Source of the DNA: Streptomyces endocoffeicus
GTDB taxonomy: Bacteria > Actinomycetota > Actinomycetes > Streptomycetales > Streptomycetaceae
Direction: 5' to 3'
NCBI RefSeq assembly: GCF_016741935.1
Contig: NZ_JAERRG010000059.1
Location: 1-33,166 of the forward strand
Length of the DNA: 33,166 nucleotides
The translations under genes were made by a program, and so were the position numbers. Shown here piece by piece: positions 14,579-23,571 of the stretch; position 1 is the stretch's first letter; each line of letters opens with the position of its first letter. The notes beneath the pieces are model-generated. The model was not told the origin of the DNA. It saw only the letters and a list, made by a program, of their open reading frames with translations, and did not search any database.

Positions 14579-15427
14579 TTACCGTTCCCCCGGGGACATC
14601 CTGAATCCCGGCCTCGCGCAGGGCCGCCGTTGGCGGGGCGTCAGATACTCATGGTTGGCGGCCCACTCCAGCCTGCGCCGCCGCGTTGTGCGCGCCTGTT
14701 TCTCGTCTTCCTCGAAGCAACTGTCGAACTCGGGGTGTTCGAGCTGCAACGGCGTGTGCAGCAGATCGCCGGCGAACACCGCTCTGTCGCCTCCCGACTG
14801 CAGCCGGACCACGGAGGAGCCGGGGGGGTGACCGGGGGCGAGGTCCAGCGTCAGGTTGCCGTCGATGGTATGGCTGCGGGTGTTCCAGCCGACGTGATCG
14901 TTGTGCAGATGGGTGTTCACGACGATGTCGACGTCCTGCGGGCGCACCCCGGCTCGGGACAGGCGACGCAGGAAGCCGGTGTCCCGGTACTGCCACGTCT
15001 TCGCGTACGGGCGGAACTTGTCGTTTCCGGCACCTGTGTCGATCAGGATCGCCCTGCCTTCGCTGCGCAGCACCCACGTCTGCAGCGCGATGCGGACGGC
15101 GTCCGTGTCGGGGTTCCAGAAGTCCGGACTGAGCCAGGAGCGATTCTGCCGCCACAGTTTCTCCGGGCTGTCCGGGAAGAACTCACGCGACGTCATTCCC
15201 ACCGGGCCCGTGTACTCCGCTACGCGGCTGATGGTGACATTGCCGAGCGTGATCGTGGACGCCTGCATCGCCTGCTCGGAGGTGGCGGCGGGTGTGCCAT
15301 GGGTGCCGCTGGTGAGCGCCCGACCGCCATCGAGCAGCGCGGCCGCCCCGAACCCTGCGCTGATGCCCGCTGCGGCTCCTATGAATCCGCGCCGGTTCAT
15401 GGGGCGTAGAGGCTGGTCACTGTGCAT
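14579..15427 (-). pseudogene. Tat-exported MBL-fold metallo-hydrolase, probably inactivated by deletion and C-terminal frameshift
   Basis: The 282-aa frame starts at ATG 15427 (AGGAG upstream) with a twin-arginine signal, NRRGFIGAAAGISAGFGAAA (11-30). The MBL core follows: AILIDTGAGND, then NTHLHNDHVGWNTR (171-184) with the HxHxDH zinc motif, then SHTIDGNLTLDLAPGHPPGSS with His200 and AVFAGDLLH with Asp221. In relatives some 60-70 residues separate HNDHVGWNT from the TIDG strand; here they are directly joined, an in-frame deletion in the core. The C-terminus reads LEWAANHEYLTPRQRRPCAR instead of the expected ALV-PAHF block, so the last zinc His is missing, indicating a frame change near the end. 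The enzyme would have hydrolysed an ester or lactone outside the membrane. If it is made at all, it is probably inactive. Confidence 0.65.
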
Positions 15428-15877
15428 CGCTCGGCTCCTGTCACAGAAGAGGGTGGGGTCACCAGCGGAATGATCGCTTCGTGCTCAGCGTGGCAAAGAG
15501 CGCGGCAGTTCAGGTGTGCTGACAATGCAGGCCCCTCGTCCCAGGGCGCATGACTGCGGACGACTTCCCTCACCCCGCACCGCGGCATGGCACAAGGAGT
15601 CCTCGGCCTCGGGCTCCTGCCAGTACGTCGCGCCGTCCGCGCTGTCGCCAAGCGCGCCCATCAGCCCCCCGTTCGCCCGCGTCCGCGGCCACGCGGGCGG
15701 GGTCGAGGCCGTCCGGTCGGCGGGAGCAACTCCCGCGTCCTCGCCGTGTCGGTGCGCGCGTACGCTGCGTGGAAGAGGGGCTTCCCCCACCGCGCCGCTG
15801 CCTGCCGCCAAGGCCACGCACAAGCGACGTGCCCGTAGCCGAGAAGCAACGCGCTGCCCTCGGAATCGAACATTCGC
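15428..15877. other. Gap without recognisable genes
   Basis: Open frames here are long only because of base composition; they are Arg/Pro-rich and resemble no protein family. The 5' portion should contain the promoter of the MBL-fold gene. I see nothing else to annotate. Confidence 0.35.
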
Positions 15878-16325
15878 TCAGGCCAGGGGCTCACGCCCCG
15901 TGAGGGTGTGGGGAATGACGGGCATCACGGGCCTCGATCCGCTGGCACAGACCAGACTGGTCCACTCCGGCCCTCGCCGCGCGGGGAACTGGAGGCCGAG
16001 CATGGCTCCCCAGGAGTGGCCGTAGACATGCGCCCTGTCCAGGCCGAACCCTTCGGTCACCGCTCCGAGTTCGTCGAAGAAGCGGTCCACGGTCAGCAAT
16101 AGGGGGGTCGTCGATCGGGTCAGAACGCCCCACCCCGAACCGGTCGTACCAGACGATCTCGCGCTCCCGGGCGAGCGGCTCTAACGCCTCAAAGAGCACA
16201 TCGCTGGGATATCCAGGACCACCGTGCACCAGAAGCAGCGGCACACCGCCACGTCCCATTCTGCGGTACCAAACATTCCCTCCGGGCACCGGGATCCGGC
16301 CTTCGGTGATACGGATGGAGTTCAC
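15878..16325 (-). pseudogene. Proline iminopeptidase-like alpha/beta hydrolase, frameshifted and truncated
   Basis: The GTG at 16325 follows a perfect GGAGG site. The first frame gives NSIRITEGRIPVPGGNVWYR, PLLLVHGGPGYPSDV and VWYDRFGVGRSDPIDDPP, the HGGPG oxyanion motif and D-x-x-G-x-GRSD of the prolyl aminopeptidase family. At a run of six G on the + strand (16102-16107) the reading frame must change; the next frame continues LTVDRFFDELGAVTEGFGLD, RAHVYGHSWGAMLGLQF with the GHSWG nucleophile elbow, then ends at a stop at 15878 after about 145 residues. Family members are about 290-310 residues, so the cap, Asp and His are missing. Homopolymer slippage or a sequencing error could explain the frameshift but not the truncation. 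Confidence 0.7.
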
Positions 16326-16584
16326 TTCCAACCTCCTTCGACGGTGCGCCAACTGCTGACCAGAATGATGGAGGCGCCCGAAATCATTGCACCCTCAACG
16401 TAGCGAAGAATGCGCGAAGAAGTAGGTCTTGACTTGCCTCACGGATTCCGGCAGTACAACTCGGCTTCCGAGCCCCCAACTGTGCGGGGGCGCAGGTCCG
16501 CGTCCGCGTGCCTGATGGCGTCACCTGCGGTATCTGGGCCGGACCCGCATGGCCGGCAGAGGGGGCGTCCGGTCGCGGTGGCGG

Positions 16585-17589
16585 CTACTCCGCTCGCCTG
16601 GGGGCGTCCGCGTTCATACCCGGAGAGTGATCGTGATGTTCCGCGCGCCAGGCGGTCGGGGTGCAGCCCAAAGCGAGACGAAAGCGGCGAGAGAAGTGCG
16701 AAGCGTCAACGAAACCGCTGGCACGGGCGACGGCGGCGATGGTGAGGTCCGGTCGCGTAATCAGGCGTTGCTGAGCGGCTTCCAGGCGCAATTGCATAAT
16801 TGATTCACTGAGGGAGAGCGGCTGGGACTGCCAGAGCTGGAACAGCTTGCGCACCGAGATGGCGTGGGCAGCAGCGATATCGTCAGGGCCGAGGCCCTGG
16901 TCACCGGCGTGCATGCGGAGAAAGTATCTGATCCGGTCCAAGAGATGGTCATGAACGGCGTTACGGGACGCGGCATCGTCATCCCGAGCAGCGCTGGCCA
17001 CCAACCCCTTCAGCAGAGCGACGGTCGCCTCCGTGGCGGACTCACGGTCCCCGGGATCGGTCAGCAGCGGAGCATTGGCGGACAGGGAGGCCAGGTGGTC
17101 GCGGACCACTCCGTACAGAGGGCTGCGCGCCAGCCGGTGGTCGGCCCTGCGGATGGTCTCCAGGTTCATCTCCAGGCGGGAACGATCGACCTGGACGCAA
17201 ACTGTTCTGTAGGCGGCAGAGGCGTGATAGGCGAAGGCGGCATTCAAATCCGTGACGCAGAGATCGCCGCGACGCAACGGGCGGCTGACGCCGTCGTGTT
17301 CGTAGTGGCCGGGCCTGTCGCCGTCGAACAGCAGGAGGTAGATCCGCTCTGGACCGGCCCCTCGCAGATCTGCTTTGGTGCGCTCGATCCCGAAGCCGCC
17401 GCCGATTGACTCTGCGAAGAAGACATCGCGGTCCAGTTCCACCCCGGACACGCGGGCTTGGGCGGATGTGGGCTGGTCGGCGAGCACACGGACTCGATGG
17501 GGTGTGCCCGATGTGGCCATCAGATAGTCCGACATGGCCGCAGCGCGATCCGTCGGTGCGAACCGCGCGGCGTCGAGCAGTACCTGCAT
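16585..17589 (-). CDS. AraC-family transcriptional regulator
   Basis: A 334-aa protein from ATG 17589 with GGAGGCG about 8 nt upstream; the frame is open further upstream but has no better start. The N-terminal domain (about 20-190) is of the AraC_binding_2 type: DRDVFFAESIGGGFGIERTK, IYLLLFDGDRPGHYEHDGVS, RPLRRGDLCVTDLNAAFAYH. The C-terminal 100 residues are the double helix-turn-helix: LGPDDIAAAHAISVRKLFQL, then LRLEAAQQRLITRPDLTIAA, then VARASGFVDASHFSRRFRLA with the SHFSRRFR signature, then GCTPTAWR. It is probably a transcription activator sensing a small molecule. It is transcribed towards the broken iminopeptidase gene 260 bp downstream, which might once have been a target. Confidence 0.92.
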   Translation of the reverse strand: MQVLLDAARFAPTDRAAAMSDYLMATSGTPHRVRVLADQPTSAQARVSGVELDRDVFFAESIGGGFGIERTKADLRGAGPERIYLLLFDGDRPGHYEHDGVSRPLRRGDLCVTDLNAAFAYHASAAYRTVCVQVDRSRLEMNLETIRRADHRLARSPLYGVVRDHLASLSANAPLLTDPGDRESATEATVALLKGLVASAARDDDAASRNAVHDHLLDRIRYFLRMHAGDQGLGPDDIAAAHAISVRKLFQLWQSQPLSLSESIMQLRLEAAQQRLITRPDLTIAAVARASGFVDASHFSRRFRLALGCTPTAWRAEHHDHSPGMNADAPRRAE

Positions 17590-17699
17590 GTGTCCGCCTC
17601 CGCTCGGAACAGCAGCCGCCGGCCACCGCTTACCCGCTCCCATAAGCAGAACCAGCAGTTTACAGGGGTTTGTGCAGCGCGCGCCGACAAGGTGGCCCC

Positions 17700-18158
17700 A
17701 TGAGTTCGTCAGACGGTCACGCCACGCACCCGCCACCGCCGCAGATCGGCACGGCCGAAGCGGTGGCCGATGAGGAAGAGGAGGTCGTCGAGCTGCCGTT
17801 CGCAGGCCGTGTCCGCATGTTCATCGATCATGGTCGAGGATGTCCGCCTCGCGGCCAGCCGACCACCTGGAGCACAACCTCTGACTGAGCAGCTCCGGGG
17901 CGTTTCGACGGTGCCGGTGCGCTGGGCTGCCTCCTCGACGACGACGGCACCCGGGTCCTGTGCCACGAATGCGGCAAGCGGTACCGCATGCTGCCCACCC
18001 ACCTCATCCGCGCACACGGCCTCACAGCCGACCAATACCGTCTCGCGCACGGCATCGCCCCTCACCAGCCCTTGGAGTCCGCGTCCACCAGCGTGAAGAA
18101 GACCGCCAACGGCCACCGCGTCTACGAACAGCGACCCGACATCCGCGCCGCACTGGGC
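17700..18158 (+). pseudogene. MucR/Ros-type zinc-finger regulator remnant
   Basis: An ATG at 17700 opens a frame (MSSSDGHATHPPPPQIGTAE, then EEEEVVELPFAGRVRMFIDH) that hits a TGA at 17886-17888. After it the same frame reads LGCLLDDDGTRVLCHECGKR, then YRMLPTHLIRAHGLTADQYR and LAHGIA. The CHECG followed by HLIRAHGLTADQYR is the C2H2-like finger of MucR/Ros-type proteins, which occur on actinomycete mobile elements. The segment around 17820-17900 does not fit the family in this frame, so compensating indels or an internal stop have disrupted the gene. A downstream start producing only the finger domain is possible but has no evident ribosome binding site. Confidence 0.5.
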
Positions 18159-18929
18159 GGCGGTACAGTCCCCCCGACCTTGGCCAGGGGACCAGCGGTT
18201 TCGCGTTGTACCCGGCAGTGCGGCGCGGCCGGCCCCGTGCGCCGGTACACATCGGGGGCACTGGCACGGCGGCCACACCGATGTCTCCAGCGGCTCGAGG
18301 AGATCGGTGGACCTGACCACGCGTGTCGGCCCGTAGGTCTTCCCGCCGTCCCGCGATACGCGCCATGGTCATCATCGCGCGGCCCTTCTGCCAACGGTCA
18401 TCGGGATGAGTGCGGCGCGAACGGCGGCGGTCGGGTTTGGCATGCAGTTCGTCCATCGATACAAGCTGCCCAAGGGGCTGGTCGGCGTATTGGTCACCGG
18501 AGCACCCCGGTTCGGGCTGCGTGCGGCGCTCGGACAACACGTCGGTGGCGGCACTGTCCAGGGCGAGCCCAGACGCGGGCCTCAGCGAGCCAGAGCGGGA
18601 CGCCGGTCATCGCCGTGGAGAGAGCGAGGAGTGTGGTGAACAGGACGGTCGGCAGCATGGCAGCCTCCGTGAGTCGGGGTCAGGACGCGACCACGACACC
18701 CTGATGCAGGCAAGAGCGGAACCGTCCTCTGAAAAGAACTTCGCCCATCGCAGGGACGTCTCCGGTACGTCGGTGGACTCGGCGCTTACTCGCTCACACA
18801 TCTCACTGCACGCAGGATGTTACACATCTATCTACCGATGATGAGTCAGTGACCCACATCCATGGTCCTGGTGGGAGGGGCCGAAAACGCCAGACTCACC
18901 AAGGTCTGCTACGCCCGGACCTGTCACCG
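18159..18929. other. Gap with possible small-gene debris
   Basis: A minus-strand frame near 18250-18350 reads SRDGGKTYGPTRVV and then LETSVWPPCQCPRC, and another around 18350-18500 contains MDELHAKPDRRRSRRTHPDD. Both look like pieces of small hypothetical proteins of the mobile-element kind, but they are out of frame with each other and have no family I can name. The interval 18700-18929 is lower in GC and seems non-coding. Confidence 0.3.
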
Positions 18930-19022
18930 TCAATGATCCCCCAACCAGGCGGGGAGCGCAGCAGCCGTAGCCCAACACATGAGACAGCCAGGGGAGTTCC
19001 AAACTTCTTCTGAACTATCCAT
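18930..19022 (-). CDS. Possible 30-aa peptide ORF
   Basis: ATG 19022 to TGA 18930 encodes a 30-residue peptide beginning MDSSEEVWNSPGC and ending AALPAWLGDH, with two cysteines (GCLMCW) and an acidic N-terminus. Only a weak AAGGGCC lies about 10 nt upstream. No modification enzyme, transporter or regulator is next to it. It could be chance; I list it because it lies in an otherwise empty, less GC-rich interval. Confidence 0.15.
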   Translation of the reverse strand: MDSSEEVWNSPGCLMCWATAAALPAWLGDH

Positions 19023-19217
19023 GGACGATGAGGCCCTTGCATGCGAAGCTTTGCGCACCTCGGCGGCACATGGAAAGGGATACGAACGATCAGCAGACGC
19101 GCTTTCGTGGCCGCGACCACAGGTGTCGAGGTTGCCGGAGCCACGGGACACCGGCCGGGTGGCCGGCTTGGCCGATAGGCGCGATCGGCGATCTGCCGAT
19201 TGATGAGATCGCGACCG

Positions 19218-19358
19218 TCAGCGTTTGAGCGAGATCACGCCGACGTGGTCGCTGCAGGAATTGGATTCGTCCGGCAACCCGGTCAGGGCGGCGCAGCTTT
19301 GGAGGCGGCCGAGTTCTGGGTTGCCGACGCCCGCCCGCCAGAGGCTCACGTCATCGAA
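19218..19358 (-). pseudogene. C-terminal remnant, possibly of a LamG-like carbohydrate-binding protein
   Basis: Forty-six residues end at TGA 19218-19220: FDDVSLWRAGVGNPELGRLQ, SCAALTGLPDESNSCSDHVG, VISLKR. FDDVSLWR is the type of final strand seen in LamG/concanavalin-like jelly-roll domains, and the paired cysteines suggest an exported protein. The frame closes just upstream at 19362, so only the tail survives, immediately beside the incoming glycoside hydrolase gene. The family call is weak. Confidence 0.3.
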
Positions 19359-19390
19359 TAATCACTGATGGAAGAAGGGTCTTCGAAGTG

Positions 19391-22300
19391 ATGACAAGGC
19401 ATAGGAAGATCTCATTTCTCCTGGGGGTGATGACAGTCGCATCACTCCTGTTTGGTGTGCCCGCAGCGAAGCAGGCAGCTGCGCAGCAGGTGGCGGGGAG
19501 CGCTCCGTTCATCAACTCGTGGCTGCTGTCAGGTCCGTTCGATTCGCCGGTCGTCGACAAGCAGTATGGATGCGAAGCCGGCACGCTGCCGGTCGACGGC
19601 AAGAAGAAGATCACCCCGAAGGCCGGTGAGTCGCTGGGCACCGGTGGCGAAGGCAAGAAGTGGGAGTACTTCGACGACCGAATCTACAACCGGACCTACG
19701 ACGACTATCAGGATCTCTACGGGTACTACACCGTAAAGAAGGGTATCGACACGAGGAACAAGTACGTGTATGCGCACACGTACGTCTACAGTCCGGTCGA
19801 GCGGCAAGCCTATTTCAACGTCGGGGCGAGCGGTTCGTACCGGCTGTATGTGAACGACCGATGCCTGACGGATTCGAGCACTCCGGTGGAGGTGCAGAAG
19901 GATCTGACGAAGCAAGCTGTTCAGCTTCAGGCGGGCTGGAACAAGCTGATGATTCAGATCAAGCACACCTACACGGAGGACGTGAATTCAAACGGTGTGC
20001 CGATCGCCAAGGACCAGAACGTAGCCTATCTCGGATTCTACGGCAGAGTGACGGATCAGAACGGCAACAAGATCAATGATCTGATAAATTCCGTTACAGG
20101 GCCGTCGAAAGACCTCCAGATCGTGTCACAAGGACTCTCGACCGATGATTCGATCGACACTCCGCTCCCAAAGGGCAACATGCCGACCGGGTACAAGGAA
20201 TGGCCGTACGTCTGGAACAAGTCAGCGGCCTCCGACAAGTACGGCGTCTCGGCTTCAGCTTTCCAGTTCATGGCCGCTGGTGGCGCGCCGGATTATACCT
20301 GGAAGATCGTCAAAGGGAAGTTGCCTGGTGGTCTGGAGCTGGGCCCTGACGGCTCCATCACGACCGGACTGGTCGACGGGAAAGTCGATCTGAACAGCAC
20401 CAAAGGCGTCATCGGTGTCAACACCGAACCAGGCGACTACCACTTCACCGTCCAGGTAGCCGACAAGGACGGGAACACTGCTTCCAAAGACTTCACCATC
20501 ACGGTGAAGGAGCGCCCCAACAAGTGGTTCGAAGAAGGCAGGGTTGGCGCACTGACCCACTCCACCCCGACGTACAACTACTTCGTGGATCCGAACTACT
20601 CCGCTGATCGATGGGCAGAGAGAGCGAAGCGTCAAGGGCACTCGCTGGTGTCAATCGAATCGCTGCAGCAGAACTATTTCTGGCCGTCCAAATTCGCGGA
20701 CCCGAAGCACATCAGGGCGGAATATCTTCCTAAGGATGAGAATGGGAAGGTAGTGGACGGACTGAGGCAGTACGAGCAGGCAGTAAAGCGTCACGGCATG
20801 AAGTTCGGCTTGTACTACGCAACTGAGGGCGGCGGTCTGCAGCATTACTCCACTGATGTGCTGGTGCAGAACGTGGCGGATCTCATCCACCGCTACACTC
20901 CGGACTACCTGTACTTCGACGGTCCACAGGCAATGCCCAACGCCAATTACGACGTGATGTACAGTCTTATTCGCAACTACAGCGATGAGATCGTCGTGAA
21001 CTCAAACGCCTGGGGCGTCGAGTACGGCGATCCGGACCTGCGAACCGACGAGGCGTCAGGCATCTATGCCCCAGCGCATGGGAATCATCTTCTGAAGCGG
21101 ACGGTCATGGAACCGTGGAAGATGATCCACACGAAGAACATGTTGTCGCCGTACTACGGTAAGCGCGACGACTTCAGGCAGGTCACCAAAGAAATGCTGA
21201 TGAATGCCGGTCGAGGCCTTGTCGACAACAACGATCAAAGTGTTATCGACAGCCGGGGACCGAACTGGGACTCTCCCCAGGAAATCGCCACGAGGTACCC
21301 GAAGGCTGTACAGGAGTTCATCGACGTAAGAGAAAAGCTGGCCGGCTGGTTTGGACCGAAGGGTAAGCCGGAGAGGCACGAGTCCACGACGGGCACAACG
21401 CCGTACTTCCTGGCCGGCTACGGCTACGAGGACGATGGACGAGGAAATTACGAAAACTTCGCCCGCCCCAACAGTACGACTGGCCCGCAATGGGGTTACG
21501 CGACCGCCAGAGACAACAACATCTACCTTCACATCATGAAGGGTCCTGACGGCAAGAAGGGCTTCGATGCGATCACCGACAAGTCCCTGACCATTCGCCC
21601 GGTCAAGGATCGGGTCAAATCGGTGAAATGGCTGAACAGCAACACCCGGGTCACGTCGTTCAGTCAGAAAGGCGACAGCCTGACCATCAACTTGGCCAAT
21701 GCGCAAGAAGACCCGATCGACACGATCATCAAGATCGTGACCGACAACCCTGAGCGCAAGTACAAGCTGACTGACGTCACCGCGACCGCCAAGCAGCAGG
21801 CGCCGGGAAAGTTGAAGGTCACTGCCGAGGGCTACATGACGTATCCCGCGCTGAAAGCCAAGCTTTCGCACGTGACCTTCGCCAGCGCGAATCCTGAAGT
21901 AGCGAAAGTTCAGGGCAACGGAATCATCACCCCGGTGTCGGACGGCACGACGACCGTCACGGTACGAGGCACTCATGAGGGCGTGACCAAGCAGGACACA
22001 CTGAAGGTGAAGGTCAAGGACCGCCTCGTCTACGTCGCCGAGGACATGATCGGCGCATCATTGCTGGTGGAAGGGAAGGAGGCATACGGTGAGTTCGGCC
22101 TGAACGACGGACTCAAGTACAAGCTCGAAGGCGCGTCGGCCACAGGCGGGCCCATCGGCCTGGATGCGGCACAGATCAAGTGGCACGGCGGCATTGTCGA
22201 TCTGGCCGGCGGTGACAAATACAAGCCGGTCTCTGTCAAGGAAGTGGACACGTTCGCGTTCAAGCGACACAAGATCATCACCCCGGAGGTCGAGGCACCG

Positions 22301-22828
22301 ACCAGAGGAGTCGTCTGGGCAGACGTGACACTGGGCGGCAAGACCTTCACGACAAACAGGGTTTACCTGGACCTGCTGCAGTACCGGAACCTTGCGAAGG
22401 GCGCCGAGATCACTGCCGGCCAGCAGGGCGACGTGGTGTCGAACCTCAACGACGGCAAGCTCATCGAGGCTGACCGATTCGATCAGTCGAAGTGGTCGGT
22501 GCCCGGAACCGAGAAGTCTTGGATTCAATACAAGCTTCCAGCGGAGTCCGAGATCTCGAACATCGACATCAACTTCAACACATTGGATCAGAAGTACATC
22601 AACACGCCCAAGACAATAAAGATCCAAACCAGCGTCGACGGCGTGACCTGGACTGATGCCGGTACCGTCAACGGCCCGACGGGCACCGCCTATTTCGGGT
22701 TCTACGACCGGTACCCGCTCACCGCAAAGGCCCAGTACGTGAAGTTGGTATTTGACGGCGGCTCGAACGGGTCAACGACCGACCTGCTCGAGGTAGCCAT
22801 CAACGGCCGCAGTCGTCCCCGACCGTGA
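19391..22828 (+). CDS. Secreted multi-domain GH29-like glycoside hydrolase
   Basis: A 1145-aa protein from ATG 19391 (a GTG at 19388 is in frame; GGAAGAAGGG is upstream). Domains in order: signal peptide about 1-32 (KISFLLGVMTVASLLFGVPA); a PA14-like beta domain about 40-225; an Ig/He_PIG-like domain about 280-375 (LPGGLELGPDGSI, then GDYHFTVQVADKDGNTASKD); a TIM-barrel catalytic domain about 376-660; a Big_2-like Ig domain about 795-876 (VTFASANPEVAKVQGNGIIT); a further beta region; and a C-terminal F5/8 type C (CBM32-like) domain about 1000-1140. In the barrel, YFVDPNYSADRWAERAKRQG, MKFGLYYATEGG and YTPDYLYFDG (Asp510) match the GH29 alpha-L-fucosidase pattern in which the Asp of W/YFDG is the nucleophile; the acid/base is not identifiable. 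It would act outside the cell on fucose-containing or related glycans. GC content is clearly lower and Lys/Asn richer than in the neighbours, indicating transfer. Confidence 0.82.
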   Translation: MTRHRKISFLLGVMTVASLLFGVPAAKQAAAQQVAGSAPFINSWLLSGPFDSPVVDKQYGCEAGTLPVDGKKKITPKAGESLGTGGEGKKWEYFDDRIYNRTYDDYQDLYGYYTVKKGIDTRNKYVYAHTYVYSPVERQAYFNVGASGSYRLYVNDRCLTDSSTPVEVQKDLTKQAVQLQAGWNKLMIQIKHTYTEDVNSNGVPIAKDQNVAYLGFYGRVTDQNGNKINDLINSVTGPSKDLQIVSQGLSTDDSIDTPLPKGNMPTGYKEWPYVWNKSAASDKYGVSASAFQFMAAGGAPDYTWKIVKGKLPGGLELGPDGSITTGLVDGKVDLNSTKGVIGVNTEPGDYHFTVQVADKDGNTASKDFTITVKERPNKWFEEGRVGALTHSTPTYNYFVDPNYSADRWAERAKRQGHSLVSIESLQQNYFWPSKFADPKHIRAEYLPKDENGKVVDGLRQYEQAVKRHGMKFGLYYATEGGGLQHYSTDVLVQNVADLIHRYTPDYLYFDGPQAMPNANYDVMYSLIRNYSDEIVVNSNAWGVEYGDPDLRTDEASGIYAPAHGNHLLKRTVMEPWKMIHTKNMLSPYYGKRDDFRQVTKEMLMNAGRGLVDNNDQSVIDSRGPNWDSPQEIATRYPKAVQEFIDVREKLAGWFGPKGKPERHESTTGTTPYFLAGYGYEDDGRGNYENFARPNSTTGPQWGYATARDNNIYLHIMKGPDGKKGFDAITDKSLTIRPVKDRVKSVKWLNSNTRVTSFSQKGDSLTINLANAQEDPIDTIIKIVTDNPERKYKLTDVTATAKQQAPGKLKVTAEGYMTYPALKAKLSHVTFASANPEVAKVQGNGIITPVSDGTTTVTVRGTHEGVTKQDTLKVKVKDRLVYVAEDMIGASLLVEGKEAYGEFGLNDGLKYKLEGASATGGPIGLDAAQIKWHGGIVDLAGGDKYKPVSVKEVDTFAFKRHKIITPEVEAPTRGVVWADVTLGGKTFTTNRVYLDLLQYRNLAKGAEITAGQQGDVVSNLNDGKLIEADRFDQSKWSVPGTEKSWIQYKLPAESEISNIDINFNTLDQKYINTPKTIKIQTSVDGVTWTDAGTVNGPTGTAYFGFYDRYPLTAKAQYVKLVFDGGSNGSTTDLLEVAINGRSRPRP

Positions 22829-22894
22829 CCCCGCAGCTGCTCGACGATGGCCGGTAAATTCCCCAACACCCCTGTCGTCCGCAGCGCCAGCAAG

Positions 22895-22924
22895 CCCCGC
22901 CCCGTCGATATCGACGGGGCGGGG
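22895..22924. terminator. Perfect 30-nt palindrome after the glycoside hydrolase gene
   Basis: The 15 bases CCCCGCCCCGTCGAT are followed immediately by their exact reverse complement, 66 nt after the stop at 22828. A very stable hairpin at this place is best explained as a transcription terminator, possibly bidirectional. Confidence 0.7.
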
Positions 22925-22938
22925 TCGGGTTACCGACA

Positions 22939-23010
22939 CTGCGGGTCACCGACGGCGGTGACGGCAACGGCTCCGACCACACCGACTGGACCGACGCCCG
23001 GGTGGTCTGC
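22939..23010 (+). pseudogene. NPCBM carbohydrate-binding domain, C-terminal remnant
   Basis: Twenty-four residues read LRVTDGGDGNGSDHTDWTDA followed by RVVC. This is the characteristic final block of NPCBM domains (LxLxVTDGGDGNxxDHADWxDAxLxC). No upstream part of the domain or host enzyme is present; the preceding bases are the palindrome. It is the tail of a lost secreted carbohydrate-active protein. Confidence 0.55.
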
Positions 23011-23414
23011 GACCGAGCCGTCCGCCGGTCAGCCGGCCATTCGGCCATTCGGTGCTCAACGACCGTCCGCCGTATGAGGGTTGGATCGGCGCGGTAGCGG
23101 TCGAGGTGGACGCCGGTCAGCAGCTCGGAGTCACGCCCGCGCGGCCGCCCTTCGCCTGCATGCGCAAGCAGAAGATCTGCAGGATCCGCGGCGCCATCAC
23201 CCCCTGATCCCGAATTCACCAGCTGATCTCCTGCGGGTCCAATCTCTGGCCGAGGCGGGTCGCCGGTGCGGAGCAGGGGATTCGGGGCGTGTGGTGCCCG
23301 CCGCGCGCGGGTCGCGGCCTGTCCGGGGTTCCTTCGGTGTCGGGGATGACGTGACTGGCGGTGTCGCCGGGGGCCGGTGTGGCCCGTCAGGGTGTGCTCG
23401 GTGCGCGGGGGCGG
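23011..23414. other. Gap without recognisable genes
   Basis: No convincing coding sequence, RNA or repeat was found between the NPCBM tail and the transposase tail. A minus-strand frame around 23080-23180 (ELLTGVHLDRYRADPTLIRR) is suggestive of a helical protein but too short to assign. Confidence 0.35.
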
Positions 23415-23545
23415 TCAGGCCGTCGTGGGTGGCCTGTGGACGGCTTCGAACAGGCTCGGCCAGGCGGCACGCCAGGGCCAGTGTCCGGGCAGATGGACCG
23501 TGAGCTTGGTGCGGATCCCGTTCGAGGGGGCGCGGTCGGCTAGGG
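23415..23545 (-). pseudogene. IS4-type transposase C-terminal remnant
   Basis: The minus strand encodes RTKLTVHLPGHWPWRAAWPS, LFEAVHRPP and then a TGA at 23415-23417. This is the common end of IS4-type transposases in Streptomyces (RTKLT-x-HLPxHWPW then LFxA). Nothing of the catalytic region remains. Confidence 0.5.
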
Positions 23546-23571
23546 GGGCGCTGCTCCTCGTTGCGGCGGAC

